From: Agroathelia rolfsii
Lineage: Eukaryota > Basidiomycota > Agaricomycetes > Amylocorticiales > Amylocorticiaceae
NCBI GenBank assembly: GCA_018343915.1
Contig: JABRWF010000003.1
Span: forward strand, 3,534,001 to 3,598,000
Reading direction: 5' to 3'
DNA length: 64,000 nt
Part shown: positions 1 to 12,713 of the stretch, in pieces
How the letters are laid out: each line of letters starts with the position of its first letter
Position numbering within the stretch: position 1 is the first letter of the stretch
The notes under the pieces: model-generated
Databases searched by the model: none
The model's input: the letters and a program-made list of their open reading frames with translations, nothing else
Told to the model about the DNA's origin: nothing
Translations under genes and position numbers: made by a program

Positions 1-523
1 CCTGCCGCAGCCGCCGGTTGGTGCTTGTAGCACGACCATCATCTCGTGCAGTGCAGGGAATTGCTTCTGCCTGCATGACACGATCATCTACCAATATCAT
101 GACATCAGTGTGCTCAGATATCCTCAATACCCTTTCTATCCATGTTATCTCTGAATTATTCGTCAAGTTTTGCTCGAGAAAGCACTGAACTGCATGGTCT
201 TTCCCACCATCACATGCATCGTATCTAGCCTGCGAGTCGTTGCCAGGCTTCTTTCTTACATGACCATGCTCCGCCAAGCGGTCCAAAATCTTCTCTCATG
301 CTGCTCTTTTAAAGGAAAATGCCTTGATCAATACTTTTTTTTTCTCAGCACCTCCACGATCGTCATCTGTATATTTTAAGCCCACACAAGGATCATGATT
401 CATGAAAGCTGACCCTCTTTGCCGGTATAAATACCTATGCCCACTCCCACGGGAATGGACTGAACTACCTTGACCCCTATCTGCTGCTCTTCTTTGTTTT
501 ACCAGTCCCATATACGTACCCAC
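1..523. other. Upstream region of the esterase gene, no gene seen
   Basis: Only short unconvincing open frames occur on either strand. The right part acts as the promoter and 5' leader of the esterase that begins at 524. I see no end of a preceding gene entering from the left edge. Confidence 0.6.
426..433 (+). promoter_or_regulatory. TATA box of the esterase gene
   Basis: The sequence TATAAATA lies about 90 bases before the ATG at 524, a usual distance for a regulated fungal promoter. This is a motif match only; no start-site data are available. Confidence 0.55.
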
Positions 524-2823
524 ATGGCGCCTGGCCGCTTCTCGAGGCTCATCGCCCTAACAAGCGCCATCCTCTTATCCTCACCCTTGCTGGCCTCCGG
601 CCTCGCCACCCCGCAGGCTACAGCCAGCACTAACTCATCGGATAGCCCTATCGTCAAGCTCGACTATGGCACATATCAGGGCTATACCAGTGACGGTGGC
701 GTCGACTACTTCCTAGGCATGGCTTATGCACAGCCGCCTGTGGGTAAACTGCGCTTCGCCAAGCCGCTACCCCCCGCGCCTTTCAACGGTGTACGCAACG
801 CGACGGCGTACAGCAGTATGTGTGCGCAGCAGAACTCGACGACGACTCTCGCGTCGGATTTGACGAGCATACCGGGTGTAAATCTGAGCAGCACGTTTGT
901 GGATTTGTTGTCATCTTTTACAAGTTCGACGAATGAACAATCGGAGGATTGTATGTATCGTTCATGTTCATTTGGGCAATTGGGGGTTGACGAGAGTAAC
1001 TTTGTTATCATCATTCATAAGGCTTGTATGTGAATGTCCTGAGGCCCACCAATACGCCTGTGTCCGCTAAACTTCCGGTTGTTGTCGTGAGTACACGGCT
1101 TATATTTACACTTGCGAATTTACTAGTACTGATTCCACATGTACCAGTGGATATACGGAGGTAGGAACAAACATCAAAGCTGCTCATCTCCATCGTGTTC
1201 TTAATCATAATATCAGGTGGCTTCGTAACGGGTGATGCATCCAGCACCGATGGTACGCCCATCATTCAGAGGTCCGTGGCCACTGGCGAGCCCATCATCT
1301 ATGTCTCGCTCAATTACCGATTGGGAGGTGAGTTCATCCCTATCTCGATATTTTTGCAATCAAGTATATTAAATAGCAAATATGACCAATGCGTAGCCTT
1401 TGGTTTCCTGGGTGGTCGCGAGGCCGAGGCGGCTGGCAGTGTCAATATCGGACTTTACGATCGTGCGTGCTGCAAACGTTTTATTTTTAAATCCTTATCT
1501 CTCGAGATATTAAGAGGCTATATTTTTCTCGTCCAGAGCGATTGGCGTTGCACTGGGTAAAGCATTACATTTCTCAGTTTGGTGGTGATCCCAACCGTGT
1601 TACGGTGTAAGCACAGTTATTTATCGCGCATATATTCACTTCTATATATCTCATGACTGTTTTTTCTTTCTTTCTTTCTTTCTTCCTTCCTTTAAATTAG
1701 GTGGGGACAGAGTGCAGGCTCGATGTCTATTCTCTCGCAGATGCTTGCCTTTGGTGGACGCGATGAGGGCCTGTTTCATGCTGCGTTCATGATGTCAGGC
1801 TACACCCAGCCAATCCTCTCCGTCGATGAGGCGCAGTTCTCGTACGACCAGATTGTAGAGTACACTGGCTGCTCGTCACCTTCTGCGATTGCTGCCCACG
1901 GGAACTCGACGCTTGAGTGTCTGCGCGAGGCGCCGTTCGAGTCAATTGTAGCAGCTGTGAACAGCACATCCGGCTTGCTGTCCTATGCGGGGCTGAACTT
2001 GACGTTCGGACCTCGCGTTGAAGGGCCTGGTGGGTTCTTGGAGGATACATTCCGCCAAGGAGTGGCAAAGGGCAAATATGTCAGAGTACCAATTGTGGCT
2101 GGGGAATGTGCAGATGAGGGAACGTGAGTAGGCAATGATCTTCATTTAGACATAGTATTCAAGCATACTCCCCTTCTCTTATACAGCCTGTTCTCGGTCA
2201 ACACAACTAATGTAACGACTGACGCCACTTTCCAGCAATACATAACCACTGGCTTTGGAAACGCGAACCAAACCGTCCAAACCCTTGTGGCTAACGCGTA
2301 CTCGTCCAACGTGACTGAGGGCTCGCCGTACAACACTGGCATTCAAAACGCTGTGACGCCGCAATATAAACGAGTCGCTGCATTTAACGGCGATTTCTAC
2401 TTTCAGGCCCCGCGTCGTTCCATGCTTGCGACGGTGTCCAAAACTCAAAACGTCTGGTCTTACCTCTGGGAGCGTATGGAGCAGGAGATCCCTATCCTAG
2501 GCGCATTCCATGAAAGTGATTTGTACCTCGAATTTTACCTCCCCGCCGCTCTTAGCACGACACTCGGCCTTGCTAACGACTATATCGGCATCGATGCGCT
2601 CGTGAACTTTGTCAACAACCATAACCCGAACTACAACGCGACTACGAGCAAGAACGCCTTGACAGCGAGTCTGCTGCAGAACCTGACCTGGCCGCAGTAC
2701 ACGACGGAGACACCACTCATGTTTACGTTTGATGATCCGACGAACTATAGTATTACGACGGACAATTATAGGAGCGAGTCAATTGCACTCTTGAATGACC
2801 TGCAGATCGAGTTTAACTTCTAA
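524..2823 (+). CDS. Secreted type-B carboxylesterase/lipase
   Basis: Eight exons (524-950, 1022-1086, 1148-1160, 1217-1327, 1397-1462, 1537-1606, 1701-2123, 2187-2823) join in frame to a protein of 603 residues, slightly longer than the roughly 550 usual for Candida rugosa-type lipases. A hydrophobic signal segment follows MAPGRFSRL. The alpha/beta-hydrolase order is complete: oxyanion-loop region WIYGGGF, nucleophile elbow WGQSAGS with Ser about 255, acid in CADEGT with Glu about 390, and His about 500 in GAFHESD. NVT/NST-type sites suggest N-glycosylation. It should hydrolyse esters or lipids outside the cell. The elbow has Gln where many family members have Glu. One internal exon is only 13 nt and encodes the WIYGG loop. 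Exact substrate (lipid, sterol ester, feruloyl ester) cannot be told from sequence. The start at 524 is chosen because it gives the signal peptide and sits behind a TATA box. Confidence 0.9.
1661..1693 (+). repeat. TTTC/TTCC simple repeat in an esterase intron
   Basis: Pyrimidine-only tetranucleotide repeat just before the acceptor at 1700. It probably serves as a long polypyrimidine tract and may vary in length between strains. Confidence 0.8.
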
Positions 2824-3297
2824 AAGCTGGAGAAATATTTTTTTCGACGATTGGACACTGCAATATATATAATACTCATTATCATACATGAATTGTTGTA
2901 GTTGCCGTAATAGACGTGAACTTGACATGTCTACAGATAAAAGCGAGTAGTGAAAGAGAGCGGCTGGGTGTTCCGTTCATAAACCGGTTTGTGAAGAGAA
3001 AAACTACAGAGCAACAACATGAGATGAAATACATTTTGGAGCAATACTACCATGTCCTGTGATCGTATACTGGCTGTACTAGTCCTGTTCCCAGCTGTAC
3101 ATCAGCAAAAAGAATGCATCTCACAGCTAGTCAAGTTCTATATCTTCTTCCATATATAAAGCACAAGTCGATTGAGCGGCCGCCAGTCAGTTTTTTGTTG
3201 TGTCCTGACTGACTCGACTTGCCGCTGTTCTATCTCAAGCTTGACCAAATTACTCTCATTCTCCGGGACTCGTCCGTATACGCAATACTCTTGTTCG
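2824..3297. other. Intergenic region between esterase and carrier-like gene
   Basis: AT-rich esterase 3' flank followed by the promoter of the next gene. No coding or RNA signal was recognised. Confidence 0.5.
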
Positions 3298-4252
3298 ATG
3301 ACTGCACAGTCGACATCGTGGAACACAAAAAACCTTGGTCCCAGGCTGGCCGTTGATGTTTTCTCAGCGGTTGGCGCTGCCTCGCTTGTCGCGCCTCTCA
3401 TATCCATGATCGATAGGTGCATAATTTATGCTGTTTATATGTACAAATAAATAAACTGTTCTCATCTCCCTTTGCTGGCAGAGGTATCATTGAAAATGCA
3501 TCTGGGAGAGCTACTCTTAAGGACAGCATTCGTTCGTCGCTCAAGATGCTCCTGCTTCGACCACACCAATACATTGCGTCCAAGCCGTTCAGGCTCATAG
3601 TGGTACGTGTGGAATTCAAATGGCCCATCACTACTAAACAATCCCTCTGACTTGATTAACATAGATGCTTTACGGAGGAACCTATATTACCGCCAACACA
3701 TTAGACACATTCTTCTCAATGGCGAACAACAAGCCTGCGACGACAGTCACAGCAGGAACACCCAAATTCTTCGCAACGTCAACAGCAAACCTGTCACTAT
3801 GCCTGTACAAGGATAACCAATTCGTGCGCATGTTTGGTCCACCCGGTGCTGTACCGGGGCGTATCCCGCTCCCGTCCTATGCGCTCTTCGCGATGCGTGA
3901 TGCACTGACAATCTTTGCCTCGTTCAACGTCCCGCCATTACTGGCGCCTTTGATTCCCATTAGCGAGGGCATGGCGAAAACCGTAAGTCAGCTGAGCATG
4001 GCACAGTTCTTGGCCCCAGCTACGATACAGCTGGCGAGCACACCACTGCACCTGCTCGGCCTGGATCTGTATAACCGGCCTGTTAGGGCCAACGAGGCCA
4101 ACGCCGTGTCCTGGCGCTCCCGATGGGACGCCGTGCGGGTGAACTGGCTCAAGACGAGTGTGGCGCGCATGTGCAGGATTGTGCCTGCGTTTGGTGTTGG
4201 CGGCGTGGTGAATAGGCGGGTGCGGTTGGCGTTGATGGAAAGGGTGGGCTAG
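3298..4252 (+). CDS. Conserved fungal protein resembling the mitochondrial carrier superfamily
   Basis: Three exons (3298-3416, 3482-3602, 3665-4252) join without a frame break to 275 residues, close to the usual 280-300 of mitochondrial carriers. The N-terminal part has a small-residue-rich helix ending in PLISMIDRSIIENASG, reminiscent of the P-x-D-x-x-K/R end of a carrier helix. A second such segment reads MLYGGTYITANTLDTFF. A later block, around SYALFAMRDALTIFASFNVP, suggests further membrane helices. The three canonical carrier signatures are not all clear, so membership is an inference and no transported substrate is proposed. It would be expected in the mitochondrial membranes. The start is the first in-frame ATG before the conserved N-terminal block. 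It stands alone between the esterase and the Spa2-like gene, both on the same strand. Confidence 0.7.
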
Positions 4253-4770
4253 TGTAGGGTCAGAAATTTGTGGTCTTCACTCTATTAGAAGGACACGATT
4301 GGTATATTATTACTGTACGCACGGAGGTATTATAGATGAATTAATATTTTCCTTTGATTTCGAATGAGAGACTGCTGTGGTTGATGTGGTTGTCTGAACC
4401 TATATTATTGTTATGATGGACAACACCGCAGTCGTCGTCATTCTCGCTAACCGACACTCTGCCAGCAGCACCCATCTTGTATACGGCCCGCCGCCGACAG
4501 TTACGCAGGCAGGCGATAGCAGACCTGATTGCGCATTTTCTTCATACAGCAAACAGCGTACGAGAGAAAGAAGACGGTGCAGCGCGTTTTCAACGTGGTC
4601 CGGCGTCGTTTCTGACTTCATTTTCTTTTATCTTGCATCTCCTCCTCCTCCCTCCTCCCTCTCCTCCTCTCTCTTCCTCTCCCTCCCCTCGCTTTATATC
4701 ATCATACTCAGCGCCCAGTTGCGCCTGAGATTATCCATCCTCCTCGTCAGCGACAAATTCTCTCATTCAA
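4253..4770. promoter_or_regulatory. Promoter and pyrimidine-rich leader of the Spa2-like gene
   Basis: No gene is seen. A strong CT-only tract at about 4637-4692 precedes the ATG at 4771. Such tracts are common in basidiomycete core promoters lacking a TATA box. The tract itself is seen; the promoter role is inferred. Confidence 0.5.
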
Positions 4771-7700
4771 ATGCAGCGCGCTTCTGGTCGTGCCTCGCCC
4801 ACGCCGACGACCTTCTCCGGCATATCCAACTACAAGACCGATTCCTATCGCCCCATCGGCGGCGGCAATGGCGCAGGCAACCCACCTTCAGTACCTGCTC
4901 TCGACTCGCGTACCATCGCACGCATCCATTATGAGGAATTGAGCAAATATCTCGCCGCTTATCTTGCCAAGGGTCCGTCTGTCCGCCTCGTCTGACTCTC
5001 TTTTCTACGATTGATATCTTACTGCTATTCTACGTAAACATACGTATATGCCCATACATTTGGATAAAATGCTTCTTGACTTCTGAATTCACCAGCCCCT
5101 GCCAACTCACGTGCAAGCGCACGACAAAAGCTAACTCGCCTAACAAAGCAACAGTTCCAGGAACTGTCAACGGATGTGTATGACGAGCTCGTCCGGCGCA
5201 AGAAAAATACGACAGACAATGACGGTATGTGGCGGTAGCTCTTTATTCTAGCCATCTCTCAATCTCATATTGATTATCCTTTGTTGCCTACAGTACCCTT
5301 CCTCCCTGTTCGCGCCGACTTCCACCCGAAGCGAAACCAAGCCCGGCAGAAGCTCGCCACGCTGCCATCATCGCGCTTTGAGGACCTCTCTAGCGACGTT
5401 TACTATGAACTCGTACGGAGATATCCCGACTTCAAAGAGGAGGTATGTGTGGACGTGTAATATCCGTCCATTAATTCATTTCCCTTTCACTTGGATGCTC
5501 CTCTGACCCCACTCTCCCATGTCATATCCGGAACTTGCGTGTTCTATTGTGTCACCAACCCTAACCACTTATTATCATCATCTTCATCATCATCCACATC
5601 TACCGCGGACATGAACATGCTCATCATACACAGGGCCTCACACCCACCGACACCCCCATCTCGCCCAACTCGACATACGACGACGTACCTTCACCCGAAT
5701 TCCCTAATCCTAACTCGCCACCGCAACCTCAGTCATCACTATCCTCGGGTCCCAGCGTGCGCCGGCATACCGTGCGCGACTCCGAGGACAGGGGTGTTGA
5801 CAGCGGCTACGGCGGCAGCCCATACGGTCGCAAATCCGTCGACGATCGAGACTATGCCGCCAGCAGTGGCAGGCGTAGTAATGATGTCTACAGCAGCGGA
5901 CGGCGGAGCAATGATCTTTATAGCAGCCGCATGAGCGAGGATAGCAGTAGCGGCGGCGGACTCGCCTATAGCTCCAGTATCGCATCACGACGGCGCCCTT
6001 CCCAGGATACGACTCGCCGCTCCGGTCCAGGTGGTGAAGATAGTAGCAGCAGTGAGCTCTACCGACGACCGAGCGTGAGCGATTCAGTTAGCACGGGCAC
6101 GACGGCGCACAGCGCGACGGCGATGAGTTCAGTCGTGATTCCGAACAAGAGTACGATGGCGGAGGAGGAGATCGAGGTGCCGTATGGGCGCGATACGCGT
6201 GACAGTCAGAGCACGGCAATGGATGAACGTGAGCGTGAAAGGGACAGGAGCCGGAGTAGGGGGGATTTGGATTCTTTTTCGGATCTGGAACCGAGCCCGT
6301 TAGGAATGGGTGGGTTGAGTGGGTTGAGGGACAGGTTGAAGAATGCGGAGGATGAAGACGAATCAGAGAGGGGGCCTGCGGCTGGTAGTGCTGGTGCTGA
6401 CCGGAGTGGTGATGAATACTTTGAGAGGTTGAGTTATGGGCGCACATCGGTCCAGTCGGATCGTTCTGGTGGTGGAGGGGCTGGTCCTAGAAACGGCCGA
6501 GCGAGTACGGTGACGACGGAGGAGCAGGAAAAGATGAGGAGGGAGTACGAATATAAGATCGCCACGATGCAGAGCAGGATTACGAGCCTCGAGCGCGATC
6601 TTGATAGTGCCGAGGATCAGAAGAGCAAGTGGATTGAGGGAGAGGACCGCGTACAGATGATGGATGAGGAGCTCAGGGAGCTCCGTAAGGTTGGTTTGAT
6701 TGCCACACCGATTTATTATGTGTATTTACAGGATCTGCGTACAGCGTGCCGAGGAAGAGAGCAATACTGTCCGCAACTTGCGGCGCGAGCTCGACGAACT
6801 CCGTGAGCAACGCGCACGGGAAAAGGAGAATGAAGCTCGTCGTGCGCAGGCCGATGAAGAAGAGCTGGTGATTCTCCGTGAGCGCTGCGAACGGCTTGAA
6901 GAAGAGCGTCAAAACGGCGGATCTGTTGGTGGCGTAAGTTGTTATTCTTCATACCCTGCCAGGACTTATGACAATTTTCATAATGACAAATAAACTAGCC
7001 TGATCCCGAGATCATCGAACAGCTGCGTTCGGATATGCAAGGCCTGTTGACGGAGCTCAGTGAGCTGTCGCACAGGAACGATGAGCTCATGACAGCGAAA
7101 GACTCTGATCTGGTTGTTATTCGTGATCTGGACCAGCAGATGAAGGAATACAAGCGCAAGTATGAGCAAGCCAAGACAGAGCTCAGGAATCTCAAGGGTG
7201 AGCTGTTATGTTGATTAAGGAAGTAACAAGTGGATCCTAATTCTTTTCTCCAGCTACCTCGCAATTATTCCTGCAAGCGCCCAAACAGCAGATTGAAGAT
7301 CAACTGCCGTTTTCGCCCGACGGTGGCGTGCTCGATATTCACGTTACGGCGTTTGTCTCCGCCATCGACAGTCTGTTAACTGCAGGAAGATCGAACGCAC
7401 CGACGCGCGTACTGGCACCTATGAAATCGATCGTCAATGCTGTACATGCTATTATTGAGGATGTTCGGTTTTACGAACGCCGTAACAGCAACGCAGATGT
7501 AGAGCATCTGCGTTCGTTGCGCGAGCGTGCGGATGCGACATTGAGCAACCTCATGGCGGCGGCCAAATCGCACGCACAGAGCTCAGGCATGGCGCCCGTT
7601 AGCTTGCTTGACGCGGCTGCCAGCCATGTGTCAGTGACGATGACGGAGATCGGCAAGACCGTCTCAGTCCGCAAGGCGACCAAGGCCGAGCAGGAGCAGT

Positions 7701-8503
7701 TTGCGGCGACGAGTCCGCCCTTGCCACCAGCCCCGGTGCGTATGAGCTATTCACCTTCACTGCGCACCGTGGAGGAGATGCGTTCTTCAGGCACCGCCGC
7801 TGCTGGCTCTTCCTCGCGCAGTGCCAGCGGTAGTGTCAGCAGTATAAGACGGATCGATAACAACAGTCCGGTGACACAGGCACGGGTACTGGAATCGCCG
7901 GCGGCGGCTGCAAGGTCTAGTCCCGTGAGTCGACTGTCGTTGGAGGAGAGGCGCCAGCCGCCGTCGGGTCCGTCAAGCTCAAACGGTAGCTCGCCACCGC
8001 CGATATTCGATCAATCGCAAGGCGATCGCGGCGTGGGCAGTGCCAGTGAAGAGTCGGCGGCTCCCGAGGGCAACGAAGACGCATGGGCAGAACTTAAGGT
8101 AAGAAAATAATAAGCGGTGATGGATGCGTGTATCTTAGGAAGCATGGCTCATTTTAAACTCTCCATTTAGCCCTATCTCGAGGCACAAACTGAGGCAATA
8201 GTATACGACATCCAGGCAGTCTTGGCTGGTGTACGGGCACCTGCGCCGCCATCGCAGCTGAATGAGAATGTGACGCAAATCATTACAATCGTGTCGAGCA
8301 TTGTGGCGGTGTGCAACGGCAACTTCCCGCCGGCGTCTGCGGCCGAGGGAATGGAAATTGTAGGGCAGCTGAGCGAGCATGCCAACAAGCTGAGCGAAGT
8401 GCAGGCGCAGGCGCAGGCGGATCTGACGAAGGAAACCCGGCAGACGATGGCCAAATCGAGCTTTGCGATTGCGAATGCGATGAAGGCGCTGATGAAGCTG
8501 TAA
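4771..8503 (+). CDS. spa2: Spa2-like polarisome scaffold protein
   Basis: The gene has about nine exons. After a short N-terminus come two Spa2-homology/GIT repeats, seen as FQELSTDVYDELVRR and FEDLSSDVYYELVRR. These pairs recruit Rho/Cdc42 regulators and MAP-kinase-kinase partners in Spa2. A long Ser/Arg/Gly-rich disordered stretch follows (from about 5640). Then comes a heptad-rich coiled coil (about 6520-7200; for example RAEEESNTVRNLRRELDELR), a conserved C-terminal domain starting at the exon with LPFSPDGGVLDIHVTAF, and a last helical segment ending in NAMKALMKL. This is the Spa2 order, with the C-terminal focal-adhesion-like region intact. It should sit at hyphal tips and septa as the polarisome core. 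The first intron appears to start with the weak donor GTCCGT. At the coiled-coil intron the acceptor that keeps the heptads is the one just before RAEEESN. Symbol by family. Confidence 0.88.
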
Positions 8504-8753
8504 CTGGTGTTTTGATTTCTTTCCCCCATCTTTTTTTTCTTCTTCTGTTTTTGTGGATATGATTTCTTTGTTGTACGATGATACCCGCTATGATGATGAT
8601 TACGACGATGATGAACAATGTTTTTTTTTTTGAGTGAATGAGATTGAGAGAAGGAGGGGGAAGAGGAGGAGAAGGAAGCGCCCGCTGTACCCTTTACCAG
8701 TGCCGCCTCTTTCTCTCTTTCTCTTCCCTGCGTCGACCGCCGCCTGCGCCGTG

Positions 8754-11700
8754 ATGGAAGCCGTCGTGCCCCCGGAAGTCACCAGCGAACTTACCCAGAT
8801 CCTCTCCAACCTGGTCCTAGGCGATAACGAAATCCGTTCAAAGTGAGCTCATCATCCGCCTCGGTGCTCACATCACAATGAGTCCCAACCAGGTTACCTA
8901 CTTGCCAATGCTCTCTCTGTGCCACTGTCACCCCCTACTTGCAGTGCAGAGGCCGCTGTCAATGATCGTCTCGCCCAGAGACCTGAGCTTTACCTATTAG
9001 CGCTCACTCAGTTTGCTGTCTCTGCAGATACAGATGTGGTGAGAAACGAGGGCCTTTCTCGCCTTCCTCCTCCCAATCTGTACAAATTGTGATCTCCTCA
9101 TACACCATCCCTGTTTTTGTTTCTTGGTGCAACATGCTAGATGCGATCCTTTTCTCTCGTTCTTCTTCGTCGTCTACTCTTTCGTCCTGCCCCTGCTGGA
9201 GGAGGAGCGCCAGGCTTGTCCATCTATGACCAGCTCTCTGCGCAGACGCTTACGACCCTCGAGCGCCTACTACTCTACGCCCTCTCTCACGAGCCTGTGC
9301 AGTCTGTTCGCAGAAAGGCGGTTGACACTGTTTGTGATGTCGCCAACCAGGGCATGAATCAAGGCCGCCCATGGCACGCCCTCCAGGCGCAAACGTTTGG
9401 TATGATTCGTGATGAGAGCAATGCCGATGCGCGCGAAGCCGCTTTTCGTGTCCTCGATGGCTGCACCAGGCTGGTCACGGATCTGCAAACAGATGCTGTC
9501 CTGGAAATCTTCCAAAAGGGCCTCAGGGATCAGCAGAGCGTCGAGGTTTGTGCCTACATACATGCAATACAATCTATTCCGTCTCATCTCACACTCACAT
9601 TCATAACAATGATAGGTACGCTATGCTGCCCTCCTGGCATCCGTATCATATTTGTCTATGAGCGACAAGCACCAGATCGCACAGTCGCTCTCTCTCTTGT
9701 CGCCCATGCTCGACACGCTCCCTGCGCTACCTAACACCCAACTACCGCGCTTCCTTACCGCGCTCACGCCGCTCACCACCTCACATCCGGCGCTATTTGC
9801 ACCCCACTTGCCTGTCCTGCTTCGCTTCCTGCCGGCACTTATCATGCCGAGTGTCGACCCTGGTCCGACGCCGACGGTGGCACGCCCGAACCCGACCCCG
9901 GGTAGCTTCACCTTCCCACCTACTGCATCATCGTCCTCCCCTAGTTCTCCCACGGGAGGGATTGAAGATGATGATGAAAGCGAAGAGAGAGACGAAGTGA
10001 GAAAAACTGCACTCGAGTTTATGCTCAGTCTCAGCGAGGCCAAACCGTCCATGGTCAAACGTACGGATGGTTGGGTGCCCGCAATCGTGCGGGGGTGTCT
10101 GGAAGGCATGGGCGAGCTGCGCGAGGATGATCTGGATGTTTGGCTTGAGGCAGATGTGGGTCTTTTTGTTTCTCTTTACATTGTTGTTTTGTTATCATCA
10201 TCTTTTGGTTCTCAAATCGGGATTATGCATTATAGCCAGCAGATGATCCTACCGATGAGACGTATCCAAAAGTATTCGAAGAGGCGATCGACCGTCTCGC
10301 GTGTGCCGTCGGTGGCCAGGCACTACTGCCGCCTGCGTTCCAATACATTCCCTCCATGCTTGCGAACTATGATTGGCGACTGCGACATGCAGGTTTAATG
10401 GCTATTGCGTCTATTGGAGAAGGAACAAGTAAGGTAACTGTAACCTTGGCTTTATTTCAAGTCATATTCTATTTAATTGACAAACAATCATCATTTCTAG
10501 GTCATGCAAAATGAACTAGGACGTGTTGTAGAGTATGTGTCGATTTTCCGTATCTGGATTGTGCATATGCCATGCCTTTCTCAAGGAGATCTCTGTTTAC
10601 TCTTTTTTTCAGGCTTGTGGTACCTATGTTCCAAGACTCTCATCCTCGAGTGCGCCATGCCGCCTGCCAATGTGTGTACGTGAACGTTTCCTTTTTGCTT
10701 GCCTTTTTTCTACGATTTCCGTCAATTCGCGGTACCAATGACTTTCCCCTTCCTTGTCTTTGAAATCCCCCCTCCCCCGAACGAAAAATTCTTAGTGGAC
10801 AGCTGTGTACAGATCTAGAAGTCAGTTTACCGAAAAGGGACTATTTCTTATTCAGAACCTCAACATTAACCTGGATATATGCCCTTTATTTTACTCAATT
10901 TTTAGGAAATTATCCAAGAGCAATACCATCAACAACTTTTTGCTGTGCTTATACCAACATTAGAAGCGCCTGAACCACGGTGGGAGCATACACGTATTTC
11001 ATGCATACATACTCATTTCTTTTCTATTTTCCTTTGCCGTCTGACAGCGTTCACGCACATGCCGCTGCCGCCTTGATTAACTTTTGCGAGGGCGTCGAGC
11101 GCGATACTCTCTTGCCATATCTTGACCCAATCGTGGAGCGACTGCTGAAGCTGCTGAACCCACCGTCGAACTCGCGACCCGTTAAACGATACGTGCAGGA
11201 GCAGGCCATTACTACCCTCGCGATGGTCGCTGATGCAAGTGAGGCAACATTTGCTAGGGTAACAATATTTCTTGTCTTACTCTCGTTGCTTTGCTCTCAT
11301 TCTCCGTCCTATCTACAAAATTATTTCACTGACAAAGCCATTTTTGTTTTTAGCATTACTCAGCTATCATGCCCTTGTTACTAAAAGTGCTTGAGAATGC
11401 AATCGGCCCTGAATTTGGCAAGCTACGGGTCAAGGCAATGGAGTGCGCAGGTCTGATCGGTATGTTCGGATCGCCATCGTGGGGTTAACTAAGATCATCT
11501 GCAACGACTTACGCCGTCACCATCACCATGCTCATCATCATATAGCGATCGCTGTTGGTCGCGAAGTGTTCATGCCTGATTCTCGGACACTCATTGATCT
11601 TTTGCTCAGAATACAAAGTGAGTTGACTTTTTCGCTGGATTCAATGTTAATTCTCTGAGGACTGATTGAGCAAATACAGATAGCCCTGTGGATCCAGAAG

Positions 11701-12713
11701 ACACTTTGCTTGGCCACTATCTCATCGCTACGTGGGCTAAGATCTGTCAGGCGATGGGCGAGGAGTTCGAGCCCTACTTGGCTGTCGTCATGCCACCCCT
11801 CTTAGCGGCTGCAAGCGCCAAAGCTGACGTCTCTTTGTATGGTTCGTAACTATACCCGCCGCTCTCTTCATCATTCCTTTTCTCATATCCGTTGCCATCA
11901 ATATGTTTATATACATTCTATTGTTTTCATTATCAACTTTTCATAGAAGACGCAGACGGCGACGAGGAGGAACAACGAGACGGATGGGAGATGCTTCGGA
12001 TCGACGGTCGCACGGTAGGCATCCGGACTTCCGTGATCGAGGAAAAATGTCAGGCATTTGAGACGCTTGTAATCTACTGTTCGACGTTACGTGCACGCTT
12101 TGCGCCATATATGGCTCAGACGCTCGAAATTGCACTTCCGGCGCTCAAGTTTTATTTCCATGAAGGTGTTCGCGAGGCGAGCGCGCTGTAAGTACCCTGC
12201 TACCCACCCTTGTTCTCCCAGTACGATAATGACTCTTGGTGACCGCTTACGTCTAATAGACTCATCCCAATGCTACTCTCGTGCGGTGAACAAAGCGGAA
12301 TTCTTACGACAGAGCATGTCTCCGCGACGTTAATGCAACTTATCAACTGCCTCGGCACAGAAGAAGACGCGTCTTTCTTGTCTTCGCTGTATCGCTGCCT
12401 CCTTGACTGCCTCCGTGTCGTGGGAGGACCCCAGAGTCTCTCCCCGCAATATCAGACTGGGCTGATCGAAGCCACAAAGCGCCAGCTTCAGCGGCTCGCT
12501 GAGCGACGCAAGGTCCGCTCGGCCCATCCACGCTCCGATTATGACGAGGACCGGCAGGAGGAACTAGCGATGCTGGAGGAGATGGAGGATTTCGCGCTTG
12601 AGGATATGTCGCGCTTGCTCGAGTATTGTGAGCCAAATCATCCGCTCATGATCGCTGTTAGCAGCGTCAAGGCGTTGGGGATGAACAAATTTAGCGATGA
12701 TGACGACGAATAA
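8754..12713 (+). CDS. PSE1: Importin beta-3 / karyopherin Pse1-Kap121 (IPO5-like), short C-terminus
   Basis: About fifteen exons encode an estimated 920 residues of HEAT-repeat protein. Hallmarks are RHAACQCVGQLCTDLE, VHAHAAAALINFCEGVER followed by LLPYLDPIVERLLKLL, and a block matching IPO5 from GWEMLRIDGRTVGIRTSVIEEK to LPALKFYFHEGVREASAL. This order matches Pse1/Kap121/IPO5, which imports ribosomal proteins, histones and transcription factors under Ran control. Exon 1 (8754-8842) begins MEAVVPPEV and joins AEAAVNDRL at 8945. The protein ends at 12713 with an acidic SDDDDE tail, soon after the segment equivalent to the IPO5 DEDYDEQ region. The final third of HEAT repeats present in yeast and human proteins (about 1,090 residues) is absent, and nothing resembling it follows downstream. 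Either this lineage has a shorter protein or the gene is truncated. Confidence 0.88.
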
